DNA of 64,000 nucleotides. Origin: Panorpa germanica (taxonomy: Eukaryota; Arthropoda; Insecta; Mecoptera; Panorpidae). The notes under the pieces were generated by a model. The model worked only from the letters and a program-made list of their open reading frames with translations, was not told the DNA's origin and made no database searches. Each line of letters starts with the position of its first letter. The first letter of the stretch is position 1. The stretch is taken from NCBI GenBank assembly GCA_963678705.1, contig OY783207.1:20000001-20064000 (forward strand), read 5' to 3'. This document shows positions 37,005 to 49,749 of this stretch, in pieces. The translations under genes and the position numbers were made by a program.

Positions 37005-38338
37005 TTAAATAAAGTCGGAATGCATTTTTTTAAATTTAATACATTGTGTATGGTACTAAAATTTACACATGATTTTCTTCATTTAAAATGTACAAATTTT
37101 GGAAATATGATTATTGATTTAAATTGATATATATTTATTATTTATAATTTTTTAAATAAGTTAACATAACATTTAATATATGTTACATTTTAACAAAATG
37201 ATTGGAAGTGCTAGAGAAAAATCTATATTCGTAGCAACCATAATAGGAAATCCGTTATAAAAATTTGAAACAAAATATAATTAAAAATAAATTAATAATT
37301 TTATGTTTAAATTATAAGATTTGCTTGCAAGGCTCCGCTCCGAGATTTTACATTGAATCAGTGCAAGAGTACGAGACATATAATGATAATTACATATAAC
37401 ATATAATGATAATTTCATATCATAACACAAAAGCTTAAACGTAAGGTGTTTTAAAACGCTACTTCGTCTTTATATAGAATTGTAACTAATTATATGTATT
37501 TAATAAAAATGTCGCCTACTATAATTATCTTGTGACGAATAACACTGAAAAAATTGCAATTGCATGAATTATTAAACATGCAGCAGCTGGGAGTTTTAGA
37601 GGTATCTCATTTATGTTATCACGCATTTTTAAACAAAATGCAAAACTCATAGTAGATATTTCACCGATTTATATGTCCTGATTGATTTGGGATATTGTCT
37701 ATAAATTTGTTATATGCTATAATTGCATATAAATGTCCCAGTTACAAGACGGTTTATCTGAAATTTGAACATGGAGTTAGTGCAGTTAGTCAGTCATTGA
37801 ATCTCATTATCTCAAAGAACAAATATTAAGATACAGACTAATTTTAATTCAAAGTTAATTCTCCTACTCTTAACACTATTAGAAAATTGCAAAAATGTGT
37901 ACATATGAATATTGAACAAAAGTAGAATATGTATGCACTCTTAAGGATCTCTCTTAGTTTGCTTTACAAATGAGATGCCAATTTACAGAATGGAAAAGGG
38001 TAGGAAATTCATGCCAAAGAATGAATATTTCTTTATAAATGTTGATCCCTTTCGTGAATAGAGGAAAAAACATGACATTAATTGTAAATATCTCTTATAA
38101 TATTAAGACATTAAAAAATAAATTAACATTTAGGTCCTCATGTCCAACAGGTCCTAACCCGTTACCAGATTTTTAAAAAGTACAAAAAATCTAAAATAAA
38201 ATCACAAAAAAGAAACAAGTATAACAAAAACTAAATAAAACGCACGAGCTATTTTGAGTTACCTTGTTTAATATTTTTAATTATATACAAATCTCTTAAT
38301 AACAAATTATATGCAATATTTTTTTGTGTCTCTTAATA
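37005..38338. other. Intergenic sequence with a diverged MITE relative
   Basis: This segment lies between the 1762-aa gene start and the ZFPL1 stop. The part near 38040-38145 (GATCCCTTTCGTGAATAGAG, AATATCTCTTA, TTAAAAAATAAATT) follows the right half of the AATGGGC-TIR MITE family with many differences, so it is probably an old copy. The rest is A+T-rich. The promoter of the 1762-aa gene should be near 37005-37300. Confidence 0.45.
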
Positions 38339-40385
38339 TTATATATCATTACCAATGTTAACATTTGGATCCCGTTGCACATCAAAAGATGGATCTCCAT
38401 CTGTTGCTCTATGACCCAACACGCTAAAAACGACAATTATTAATCCAAAAGCCACAATAAATCCAAACGCCAGTTGCAAGTAGGGACGTTTAAACAGCGG
38501 TCGGGGAGATGGACGCATCAATTGTCTTTAATAAATAGTCGATTATTAATAATAATTTGAAATGTAAATTGTAATATTTATAACATTTACAACAATTAAA
38601 TACCTGCTCCATCTTGAGAGTATTTCTTGTGGACTTCTGCGCTTGTATTTATCCTCGTCCTGATCCGAAGGGCCTCCTACTGGGCTTAAACGCGAGCCAG
38701 CTCTGCGCGACTGACTTCCTATATGTATTGTAAAACTGAATTAAATATTATTTGTACTGCATTAATAACTATATTGATTCCTTCTTTTCTCTTTTGTATT
38801 TAAATAACAAGCCGTTGAACACAATACACTAGTTAAATACAAAGTTTTGTATTATTGCTTTTTGAAAACAATATATAATCTTAAAAATAAATGCATCTGT
38901 GTTTTGTGTTTTGCAGGAACTATTTTAAACTTTTAATTCTAAAAAAAAATAACAGATATTTAAAAAAAAAGTACCGGTATAAATAAATAAATTCTTTATT
39001 ACTGCAATAAAACTGATAATGTATAAGACTTAACTATTACTGTCATGCAAAAGGTATTTTGAAGAATTAACATCAGCACGAATAATACAGTATGTACGGA
39101 TGAATTTTCATTATTCGCAATATTTATTAGTTAGTTTAATTATTTAAAGATTAGATCGTAGAATATAAAAAAGTTAGATGCGAATAGCGATATCCATAAA
39201 ATATGGCACAAAGCACAAGCCCGCTAAACACAAAACGTAAACTCATGTATTATTTAACGTAATATTTTTTACCTAGTGCTACGTTTTGTTATTTACCAAA
39301 GTTTAACATGATCCTGTAACATTATCATTAAATAAAGACAATAAACATTAAAAATCTTGTACTAATATGTTAATTAAATATATAACATTGTATAATCTTG
39401 CACACGAAGCTTTATTAGGTACAGATTATTAGATTCTGTTCAAACGGAGTCTACATATTTCATTATAACGGTTCAATGTAACAAACATATGAATTGGAAA
39501 ATTACTTTTTCTTTCAAAATGTCTTACCTTGATAACTTGAAAATGTGTGATCAACATTTACAACGGAATGTGGAACTGGACTGTTGCCTAAATGACCATT
39601 AGAAAGTCCGGAAGCTGCAGTCGTATGTGAAGAATTATCACTATGATTTATTATTATTTTACGATTTTCCACAGGTTTGCTTTCTCGCTCTTCAGCTAAC
39701 TAAACAATTAATAAACAAGTTATATTGATTATACATATTGTTAACATGTTTATATATACATCTATGCACTTAAGTACATATATACTGTATACATATAATG
39801 ACTAACCAAAGGCAAACCCAGTCCTGCACGTCCCCAATTTACGGCTGCAAGTCTACCACGAAGGACATCTGCTACAGGAGAAACCAGGTTAGATTGTGGG
39901 AAGAGCGGAGCTCCACATTGTGGACAACTGTAACCGCCTGGAGCGACATTTGCTGGAAGCGATCGTGCCATACTTTGAATACATGGCCAGTGATATACAT
40001 CTGCAAGAACATTATGTGTGCGTTAATACAATTCTATGAAAGAAGTGGCTTATTGTCCATTTATAACCAGTTACATACGATAACAAGTTAGGCGTATACA
40101 ATCTTCTGAATCTAAAGATTCCCGACAAAGTTCGCATGTAGCTGAATAATCACTATCTTGTAGCCATTGAAGATAACTTTGCACGACACACTGTGAAAAT
40201 ATAATTAATGTAAAATGGCTTCCAAAAATTAAATGATAATAATTTACAATATTTGTACTACTATTTGTATACATTTATTTTACCTTTGGGTGGTTTGTTA
40301 CCATGCAATGCTCACAGACATTAACGCGATGCTCGAAGCAAAATTGATTTGTCACTCGGCGTTTAGGACATTTACACAACCCCAT
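38339..40385 (-). CDS. ZFPL1: ZFPL1, Golgi membrane zinc-finger protein
   Basis: Six exons on the minus strand join in frame to 293 residues: 40284-40385, 40079-40190, 39807-40000, 39528-39699, 38604-38718, 38339-38525. The N-terminus [20 protein letters not shown] is diagnostic and forms the B-box-like finger (residues 1-35). The RING-like finger covers about 53-100 (CELC, CYHVYHWPC, CPQC), and GRAGLGLPL follows. A Ser/Asn-rich linker leads to one membrane segment at about 250-268 near the C-terminus. Human ZFPL1 has 310 residues; it is a cis-Golgi integral membrane protein that binds GM130 and helps maintain Golgi structure. The short tail after the membrane segment is consistent. It may share an upstream region with the PH-domain gene on the opposite strand. 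Confidence 0.96.
38719..39527. other. ZFPL1 intron 4
   Basis: This is an 809-bp A+T-rich intron. No ORF, RNA gene or repeat family was recognised. Confidence 0.55.
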
Positions 40386-43101
40386 TTTTAAAGACGGTCA
40401 CTCAATTTACACAAATTTAATATAACTTTATTTTATAAATGATTCATTTGATTATATTTTACTTTATCATATTATCATAATTACTTAAAAATATCCTTTT
40501 ATATAGATGTAATTAATAGTAATATTCTATGGTAGATATTAAAATATTGACAAGCCACGTCTTTATACATTTATTTTAGAGTTGTCAAAAACCAGTGTCG
40601 CCAACTGAAATTTAAAGTAAGATGGGATGCGAGCGCTAGTGAGATAACAATGGTGATTTTAAAAAAGGTAAAATGGTTAAATTATATATGTAGCAAATAT
40701 AAAAATAATTTTAATTACAATCAGTAAATTACAAATATATTTTGAATGTGATATAAAATATTTTATTTAACCTAACGAACTACTAATTTGAAAATAATAT
40801 ATAGCATTTGTTATTTTAATTATTTTGAAAGCGAATACCGCAATAATAAGTTAAGATATATGTTATGCAAATGTGTTTACATATACAAATTAAGTAATTT
40901 AGGTAATTTAAACATATTCTTCCAGTTTTCGCATTTAGATGTTTTGTTTATTTTTATTGTTTCGGTATTTCAAAACATAGAACAACATAGAAGATAAGAA
41001 ACGAAATATGTTATACATTTTATCTCATTTATACTATAGCTATCTTCTTCTAACATCAGATTTTGAAAAGAATGTGAGTTTGTGAATAACATCCGTTCTT
41101 GAAACCTCTGGAGTAGTTTTATTTTGACAGTTTTTAGTTTATTATATTCTTGAATAAAAGTGTTATTAAAATATGACTAGTTTAAACATAAATCCAGTGT
41201 ATGTGACAACTTATTTATATTTGGATTAACTTTTATTAATGGTAAATATCAATTTTTGTTGCCTGCTAGCTATTACATATAATATCATTCGAAATGTGTC
41301 ATTCAATTTATTATCATCTTTTCCACTATTGCAATTGAGTATGATAATATATTTAAATTATTAATAGAAGTATATATAATGTATTATTGAAAGTTGTAGC
41401 TCTATTGATATTTTTATGTATATATTATTTTAAAATAAAACACTTGTTGAATTGTTATGAAGTTATTGGATCAAACCGTTATATATAGTCACTGTTCATT
41501 TATACTTAATATTTTAATTATAAAAACAATCTTGCAATTAACATTTAATCTTTAAATATAATTAGATGTGTATTATACTATTTCTATTCAAATAATTCCG
41601 TATTTTGTGGAACATAACCTAAAACCTTTTTGTGCTAATTTCGAACATAATAATAATTCTACTATTTAACTAATTACAGTATAGTTTATTATTGTCCAGA
41701 AACATAGTTTATTTGATTATAAATTAGTTGTCCTTAACAACTATTTTATTTTGATTTTGTTAATGTTCTAAATTTTTGTTTTAATATATTTCTGTTATGA
41801 TCTTTTTGATTTAACTTTGGTCTGGAAACCTTTGTGTAAAATGTATTAATTAAATTACACAATAACAATTTATAAAAGTATTCCCTCTGCTTTTAAAGCT
41901 ACTCACAATTGTTGTTTTTAATTTAGTAAGATAAGTCTTGTTTTAAATTTATGTAGACTTGGTGGAAACCTCGTTTTAGATTACAACTAACGTTAAATTT
42001 ATTGACCTATGTGTCATAATGATATTATCATTTGATTACCACTACTTCTGTTAATGCAGTGCTTATTTACAATATTTATTTACAATATTTTTTATAATAA
42101 AACGACTTCCCTAAATTTGATATGTATTATTATTTCTTATCAGTAGATAGTAATTCAATAACTTCAGTTCAGGATAAACATCAGCTAATCAGTAATTTGT
42201 AGTATACAACCTGTTTCCTGGTTGAATCACTTATTATTTAATTTATAGTATGTATTTTTATCTACCAAAATAATGTTGTATTAATATCAATCAATATTAA
42301 TATAATACTTTTATCCAGCTCAGCTTTAGAAATAATGGAAGAGTTTGCTCCAAGTTCAGTTTCTTACAGTCGCTCATATGAAATGTTGTTGCTATATGCT
42401 ACAAATGGCGAAACCAGTTCACCTGTCATAATCCAAGCAATGCGAAAAAGTTGATGCGAACAATTGAGAATACAATTGAAATGCAAGAGTGACAGAAACT
42501 TCATAAAACATGCTATTTCACCAAAATGTTTACTGGGATAAGCAACTCTTATCAATCAATCAAACAAAACAGATCATTTAACAGTTACAGCTTTAGAGAG
42601 GAACCTTTTACATACAGACAATAGTGATTTAGGTTTCAGGTTTTACTTTAATTTCTTGTTAATTTCCAGATAATTTCTTGTTAATTTTAGTCTTTAGTTT
42701 TTAGATAAATTTAGTCTATCTTGTAATTTAAATACTAAGTATCGTTTTTCCAATTCCCAGTTAAACTTCAGTATAACTGAATAAGTCACAATTACAATTT
42801 ACATTTTTGTCACTTGTATATTATTTATTTTATTGTTTTTACCATTAGGCACTTTGGTAATAAAAAGACTGCATGTCTTTGTTTATAATGTAATTTTCGG
42901 CATAGTAAAGACATCAGCAGAAGTGTATTAGATTTGTATCGAGTAATTCGATCGAGCTGTACCTTTTAACAATGTAACAGGCCGAAACCCGTTCTACAGC
43001 CGTCGTTTTCTGACATTTAGTTCAGCTCTAATTTGTTAAGTCATAATTTTTGCAGGAAAATAATTTGATTAACATGTATTTCCGTTTGTTTTAGGCTAAC
43101 C
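40386..43101. other. Region between ZFPL1 and the PH-domain exon
   Basis: This 2.7-kb region should contain the ZFPL1 promoter and the 5' UTR exon(s) and promoter of the PH-domain gene. The coding exon opens with an acceptor, so at least one upstream exon is expected, but I could not place it. A MITE-like copy at 42345-42540 is the only repeat found. The rest is A+T-rich. Confidence 0.45.
42345..42540 (-). mobile_element. Second MITE-like family, reverse copy
   Basis: On the minus strand it starts CAGTAAACATTTTGGTGAAA and contains GTTTCTGTCACTC, GTTCGCATCAAC and CATATGAGCGACTG. These blocks match in order the complement of 30703-30881. There is no ORF. The far boundary is uncertain. Confidence 0.45.
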
Positions 43102-43257
43102 ATGGTCGGTCAAAGTCTGGGTGGGAATGTACTACACCAAAATTGGTTAACCAAGCGCTCTCAAAACAAAAACCGATTTACCATGATAACAAACTACAAG
43201 AATCGTTGGTTCGAATTGTCGAGATCCTATCTCATTTATTATGATAGCGATGGAGAG
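43102..43257 (+). CDS. N-terminal exon of a PH-domain protein, probably Tec/Btk29A-like kinase
   Basis: An acceptor (TTGTTTTAG before 43095) is followed by an ATG at 43102 and 52 open codons ending at a GTGAGT donor in phase 0. The peptide includes WLTKRSQNKNRF and NYKNRWFELSRSYLIYYD. This is the first strand pair of a PH domain of the Btk/Tec/RasGAP1 type (KRxQxKxRFxxxNYKxRWFxL). Placement within the first 20 residues favours the Tec kinases over RasGAP1, where C2 domains precede. PH domains of this class bind phosphoinositides at the plasma membrane. No later exon was found in the following 20.7 kb, so the gene is partial here. MITE copy D starts 24 bp after the donor. Confidence 0.6.
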
Positions 43258-43281
43258 GTGAGTGATATTTCTGATTATTTT

Positions 43282-43833
43282 AATGGGCTTGTGGCCTCAT
43301 TTTTTGGTGGTCGATTTTTCAATTGTTGATTGAAATTGATGTTAATAAATATGTATTGGCATGTCTATTTTATTAAATATCTAAATGGTCGTGAAATGCA
43401 TTTTAACATTCAGTTATTTGTTGAGTAAGTCAGTTCTGTGGTAATGTTTTGTAGCTGTTGGTAGTCCAAATATCAAATCAAGTCAGAGAATAATAAGTTT
43501 TTATTTTAATTAACTCTCCTAGGGCAGACATAATATTGGAATTTTATTGTTCCTTCAAATAGCTGTAAATAATATTTGATATTTTGATATATAAATACAT
43601 GTAGCAGAGATTTATGAGCTGTAAGGTTGGCAGCGGTTGTGATGTCACATGCATTTGTACAACGTTGAGTCCCTTTAATAATTAAAGAGACAAAATGACT
43701 TTTTTAATTATTAATATCTCTTAACATATGAGGAGTTTTTAAAAATTAATTGAACATTTGAGGTTCTAGTAACCCACTTTATCAATATATAGTACACTTT
43801 TATAGAAACGAAGACATAGGACACAAGCCTATT
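43282..43833 (+). mobile_element. AATGGGC-TIR MITE, copy D
   Basis: This copy starts AATGGGCTTGTGGCCTCA and ends AGGACACAAGCCTATT. It is about 552 bp, with an internal deletion relative to copies B and C around the GGTCGGCCATATT block. It is inserted 24 bp inside the first intron of the PH-domain gene. Confidence 0.85.
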
Positions 43834-46800
43834 CTATAGTATTTCGTTTTTTGAACTCCTTGTTAATTATCTTACGGGTGGCCCTGTGTAGTATCACTTT
43901 TCTCATCTCATATTTCGCATATATAGCACTTTTCTAACATTTTCCAATACAACGAAAATAAAGTCATGTTTTTTATGTAATATTTTTTCTGGCAATTGAT
44001 TTTTGCTAATAGGTCTCCTTTGTGAAACAGCAACGTCTCTGGTTTGTTTTTTTTATCTTATTTTTTTACGTTATCTTCTTCTTTATATACATACCTCCAG
44101 GGCATTCTACACTGCTATAGTGCTTATATTACTTGTTGAGTGGCTCGCAAATTGCTTATACGAAAATAACAAGCTGCCCTAAGGATTTCGTGTCCTTACA
44201 GATAAGATTCCACTTATCGTCAGGAAATGGTGTAAAAAAAACACAGAGTTGCGATAGGAAATGCTCGTATATTCATAACTATCTGTGTTTATGTGCTGTG
44301 CTGCTGGATTTAGGGAATCCCAAGATAATATCGATAATTTCGATGTTTACATTTTTTTGATATCGATGTCGTCATGCTTTTTTAAATGATGTATTTTTTA
44401 AACACCACTCTGTTATCAGCACTCACAGTACTGATTATTGTTTATATAGTCCAAATCACGATAGTTCGGCGGCGACTTTTACTTAAAGGAGGTTATAAGA
44501 GCGGTATAAATCTATAATACGATAATGAAGTTTATCTTATTTGTTTCTATATACATTATAGAAAAATAAGTGAGTTAGTGCTTTTTAGTTATATCGGCAG
44601 TTTATACCCCACAACTTGTTTTAAGTATGAGTTGCCGCCGAACTCTCGTAATTTGACCTATACAAAACCTAATTTATGAATTATGTTGATTTTTAATTTA
44701 AAACACTTTCAAATCTTTAAAATTGAAAATCTGAAATTCTTCTTATAACCTGAGATTTCTTGAAGAAAAATTTAAATCAAATTCTGTATCTACAATATTC
44801 CAGATGCCATAAGTCAACCACGGTTGATTTGAAATTTGTATAGCACTTTAATAGTACCAATATTATTGCAGTATTTTAATAAAACGTTGCTTAAATATTC
44901 TTAGATTAAATGCAAATCGTAAGAGCCTAATTCTTTTAAAATTGACCACGTCGTTTTTATAAAAAACGTAATCAAAATTTTCTAATTTTAACACTGGCTC
45001 TTATGGAGAACTCAAATTTTGATGAGATTTTTTTGTTTAATTCCAAACGTAAAGCAAGAACTTTATGAAAATTTAATGTGTTATAAAAATCGTAGTCACA
45101 GATCTCAAAAAAATTTAAAATTATTGACGACGTCGTTATCGAGATATTATTATTTAAAATGTGAGTTTATCAATCAACTCGAGAAGTGAATCGAACAGTT
45201 CAGACCCGGATTTGAGGGGCCTCCACAATAGAAATCAAAGCACTAAATTTTTGAAAGACTTGACGGAAAAAAATTGTTCCGTTCATTCGGAAAATAATTA
45301 GGGGCCTCCGCTCCTTCGTTGACTCAGGGCCTCCACATCTCTAAATCCGACCCTGGAACAGTTCACATTGCTACTAAGTAAGCGCGCAGTGAAACTTACT
45401 ACTCTTCTTTGTGCACTAGTTGTCACGGTCATATTTGTATTACTATGGATTGTATGTGTACAAATACGTATTGATGCTATTTGGTTGTGCGTGGGATCAG
45501 TCAGTCTGTACTTCTACAAGAATTTTCAACTGGGACTAACCGCTTTAGCTATCTTATATTCGTAGTACGCTAAACTATACTTTCTAATAAGAAAATCAGT
45601 GAACAACTACCTTAAGACACCCTCTTGACGAAAAAGAATTGACATTTTTGACAAACCTATTTAGTAAAATTTATTCTATCCGTAAAAATTGTCATTAGTA
45701 AAAATCTTGATCAAAGCGTTTCTTGTATCACTTTCGCAAAGATATTTGGTACATTTTGTATTTTAAAATATACATATACGACTATTATTACAACTTTACC
45801 GTTATACAAGTGAAATACAAGTTTACAAAGATATCATTAGTGTTGTGTATTTTAAGAAAACAAACTTGTAGGCGTCAATAAAAAGAAGGAGTGTCTAAAA
45901 AATCAATAATTATCGTAGTGGTGTAGAGCAGTGTACTGCAGCAACCCGCTAACCCTCTGAAGCGTTGACAACTGCGTAGACGTATCGCAAACGTAAAAGT
46001 GTAGCGTAGAATTCTACTACTCTACTCTCATTATGAGAGTTGTTAATGAAAAAGTCATGAATATAAATAATTTTTCATTCTTAGTGTTTCTATAGTTGCG
46101 TTTTATAATTTGCAGGCGTTAAACAGTATAGTAATAAAAGCTAATATTTTATAGTACATTCTATAGAACAGAAGGTTTGCATTTTTCGTGAAGCATCGAA
46201 AGTTCATGAATGGTGTAATGTTGCGCAATCATTTTTTGTGGATATATATACTTGCGGATACACTGCGGTCTTGATTTTAGGCTCATGAGATAAGATAGAA
46301 ACAAAATGAATTTATTTTGATTACAAATTAAAATGTAATGCCTTTAACCTTTCAAGTGACTATGACGAATATATATGGAATCATATAAATACATATACAT
46401 TATTTTTAATTCACATATATTCATTTCCGTGGTGTGAAAAGTATATGTTAACACATACAGTTATTTGGTTGACACCTGTTGTCCTATACGTTCATGTTTT
46501 TAGAGGATTAATATCGCGACGTTTTCCTACTGTGTATAAAACATAGTATTGTTGCACAATAAAATGTATAATAGTATAAGCCCTCGTTTACACTTGCGTG
46601 TCGATTATTTGTGCTGTTTGTCATTTATTTGAGGTTACGTGGACGTGCAGGATTATTTGGCAAACCACATGTCTATACTTGTTTTTAAAATATGGCAAAT
46701 ATTCCACACTCAAACATTTGTCTAATCTTATGACACATTCATTTAAATAAAGTAAGCGTTGGATTATTACAGTTATTTGTTTACTATAACATAAATACTT

Positions 46801-47100
46801 GGTAAAAATTGTTAATTATAAGTGATAAATGTTTAGATACGTTCATGCTGAGGATTGTAGGATGACGATATAACCAAAGCTATAGAAATAACCAAATCTG
46901 TAAAAGGTTTGCAACCTTGATATATATATTTTTTTATATCATACTTTTATTGTATATCGTTATTAGTATCGTGTAATGAAATTGTAGTAATTGTGATCGA
47001 ATCAATGATCATAAAGAAATTTAGCATAATTGTAAAATTGTTTGGAAAATATTAAATGAAAATCTTTAAATTTTTTAGTACTTTTCTCAAAATGTCTTTG
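43834..47100. other. Probable intron or intergenic sequence without recognised genes
   Basis: An ORF at 45368-45565 would encode 65 hydrophobic residues but has no family resemblance and no supporting context. A 12-bp palindrome (GTAGAATTCTAC) lies near 46006. A GC-richer motif GGGGCCTCCAC occurs near 45216. I see no gene. Confidence 0.45.
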
Positions 47101-47117
47101 AGTGGTTAAATCGCAAG

Positions 47118-47460
47118 TTGTATTTATTTTATTGTCATTTATTTCTCATTTCATTTTCTAAGGTAACAAATGTTAAAGATCTAATTCACTTCATTTCTTT
47201 ATGCATTCAATTTACAATTAAAATCTATCGTTCTCTCGTCCTCCTCTTCCTTACAATATTCCTTCATTGTCCTCATTCCCGGTCTGAACCTAAAGATCAT
47301 TCTCATTTATTTCCTTCCTGTTTTTCTTGGTACTCCGGCATTTTACTCGTCCACAACTTTTTATATCTTGTATTATATTTCGGTTCATCCAATTCGGTTT
47401 TATTTCTATCTGTCTTGGAATATAGTTCGACCGTAAACTTTTGGCTCGTACCTTTTTGAT
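47118..47460 (-). pseudogene. Degraded LINE ORF2 C-terminal fragment
   Basis: The minus strand reads RYKKLWTSKMPEYQEK in one frame, then after frameshifts FRFRPG...KEYCKEEEDE. This follows the R1/LOA-like LINE pattern RYxxxYxxxxxxxxPxYL ... RFRxGNExRExxYWxEEE. It is related to the fragment at 1621-2052. Frame breaks and stops make it non-functional. Confidence 0.45.
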
Positions 47461-47894
47461 TTATAAGTCATAAAATATATAAAAAAAAAATTATTCAAGA
47501 AAAACATGAAAATATAAAAACATAAAAATTATAATTGCAAAAAAACAATAACTGTCAGCGATAATGTTAAAAAAGTTCATCTTCTCTTACCCTCAAAAAT
47601 ATAACAAAAAAACCCCTTTAAAAGTCAGTGGAAATGTGAAAATATAGGTCAGATCAAGTGGGTGACGATTAACGAACAATTCAATGTGAAAAATGTAAGC
47701 TCAATGGATTATTTAAGTGTCCATTTTTAGTATTTCTCGAAAAAAAAACGTTGAAATGTTTAAACGTGGAGTAACTGTGTCATTGACTACGTAATATCAG
47801 TTTTATACTTTATTAGAATATTTTTTTCCTTAATACAGTGACGCACCAACAAAACTCGTATATAAAATTAATTCGTAAAATATTAAAAATATAT

Positions 47895-48160
47895 CCCTCA
47901 ATAAGTTCGTACGATGACATATAGATAGCGCCACTATTGACAAATCCATATTAGATGATTTTTAGATAGTACCAACCTTCAAACGATATATGTAAAAATT
48001 TCCTAACATTCCACCCTTTAGTTTACGAGTTGGAACGGTTTTAGTGACGCTACTTTTGTAATTTTCAAAACAATGAAAAAATCTGAATTTCGTGTGTTGA
48101 TACAGCATTGCTTTCAATTGAAGAAAATACCGAGTCCGATAACACTTGTCAAGCCTTTGT
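47895..48160 (+). pseudogene. Mariner 5' end fragment
   Basis: It starts CCCTCAATAAGTTCGTACG, the same terminal sequence as the mariner fragment at 16391. After a 5' UTR-like stretch, ATG at 48073 opens MKKSEFRVLIQHCF, the usual N-terminus of a mariner transposase (M-K/E-K-S-E-F-R-x-L-I). Similarity fades after about 30 codons. The 3' part is missing. Confidence 0.75.
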
Positions 48161-49317
48161 TTGTAAGTGTTATATTATTTAGATTTTTGAATGATATTAA
48201 TTAGATTTTTTAATAATTAATATTATTAAAATACCATCACTTAGTGACTTTATGTCCTGTGATCATGATGTACAAATTCATTTGATCAAATCTTATAGAA
48301 AGAAACATTCAGCTATATTAATACAACGATATAGATTAGTTAAACGAAACGTATTAATTCTAACTTCTAAAAATACTTTACAGCCTCGCTTTGTCTTTAA
48401 CAAGATCTTCTTAAATGAGTATAGTAATCCATAAAGGAGAGCATTCAAACTCACCGCCCGGCTACTGTGCTTTCGATTTCGATTTTTCGACCGGATTGTA
48501 GGAGGTCATCCGTGATAGCTCCAGCATCGGAAACAGGCAAAAAATGAAAATGTTTTACGATTTTATTAATCGAATCGAATCGAAGGTTTTTTTATTGTTG
48601 TAATAACAAATTGTTACAGAATGTTATATATTCAGTAACATTTTCTAGAAATGAAAGATTTTAATGTTTAACTGTTTATGAAATATATGGCCCATACATA
48701 ACTTGGTACGGCACTGCTTTAATATAACTTTTAAATTGAATTTTAATATTAAATGTAGTTGAAATTAGATAAAACTAATATTTTAAATTAAAATTTTAAT
48801 AAAAGAAATTTAAAATTAATATTACGAGTATATTTAAAAAAATAAATTATTCTTTAATGTAATAGTTATCAATGTCTGCAGTCCAGTGGCGGATCTAGAT
48901 ATGAACTTAGAATAGGTAGACTATTTCCAAAATACGGTATCATATACCATATGTTATTTTATAACAAATAAATATAGATTATATTTTTTATGTTGTAAGA
49001 TTATGTAGAAATAACTTCAGGACGTAGTTGTTTAGTATAGTTGTATCCAGTTTGAATTCGACATATCATGAAATGGGATGGTAAAAATAATGTAATTTGC
49101 GTGACGTTTGAGATTTGACTGATCTCGTTGAGTTCGAAGTTATGGTAAAATTTATTAACACATTTAAAAAATAAATCTTGTACTAAGCTATGCCTTTGAC
49201 CATAATTTCTCCGTGAAACACGTTTTATCTCACCACTGATATGAAAAGAGACTATTGCATTCACTTCCATATCCCTTCTAGTACGAGACGGCTGATTGGA
49301 TTTACAAGGTTCGGATA
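48161..49317. other. A+T-rich sequence without recognised features
   Basis: No gene or repeat family could be assigned here. Confidence 0.45.
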
Positions 49318-49325
49318 GGTTTACC

Positions 49326-49741
49326 CATAAAGATATAAGAATAGAGTACGCGAAGTGTACGGCCGCGTGTAAGAGTAAGCGATAGATGCAAAACGAGAGA
49401 TAGCCTACCGAGTGTGCTATCTGTTTCTTCCAAGCCGAACTACTTCTGGCGGTATGGTAGAGGGTAAACAAACAAGCAGACGCTATAGTTAAAATAAAAA
49501 TAAAGATAAAAATATTTGTAAATAGTTAGTGTAGTTTTAGTAAATTTTAAATAATAAATACAAAGCATATTAACGTCCAAATAATGAATAAAAACACCGA
49601 CAGCCCCCCACTATTATAGCTATATTTTCGTTAGCGCAGTACTCGGCTCAAAACAGACACAGAGGACATTCGTGGCTATCTCTCTCTTTGCCTATATTAC
49701 AGTATTCAGCCTCTTGCGCACTCTAGTCTTATATCTCTATG
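49326..49741 (-). mobile_element. hAT-like MITE (416 bp), second copy
   Basis: The ends are CATAAAGATATAAG and CTTATATCTCTATG, which are inverted repeats. GGTTTACC lies on both sides (49318-49325 and 49742-49749) as an 8-bp target duplication. Interior blocks match the copy at 21015-21268 in reverse: CAAGCAGACGCTATAGTTAA corresponds to the complement of the TTTTAAC...GCGTCTGCTTG block there. The middle has about 160 extra bases and no coding potential. It lies in a segment whose flank (GGTTCGGATAGG) is repeated at 49873-49884. Confidence 0.8.
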
Positions 49742-49749
49742 GGTTTACC

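Noticed and set aside
24163..43833. Possible CRISPR-like array or satellite from the regularly recurring 600-bp repeat
   Set aside because: Spacing is irregular, the units have inverted termini and the genome is eukaryotic; transposition explains it.
45368..45565. 65-residue hydrophobic ORF
   Set aside because: It has no family resemblance, splice context or neighbours that support a gene; hydrophobic ORFs are common by chance in A+T-rich DNA.
49001..49471. 156-residue minus-strand ORF
   Set aside because: It runs across the border of the hAT-like MITE into unrelated flank and shows no domain.
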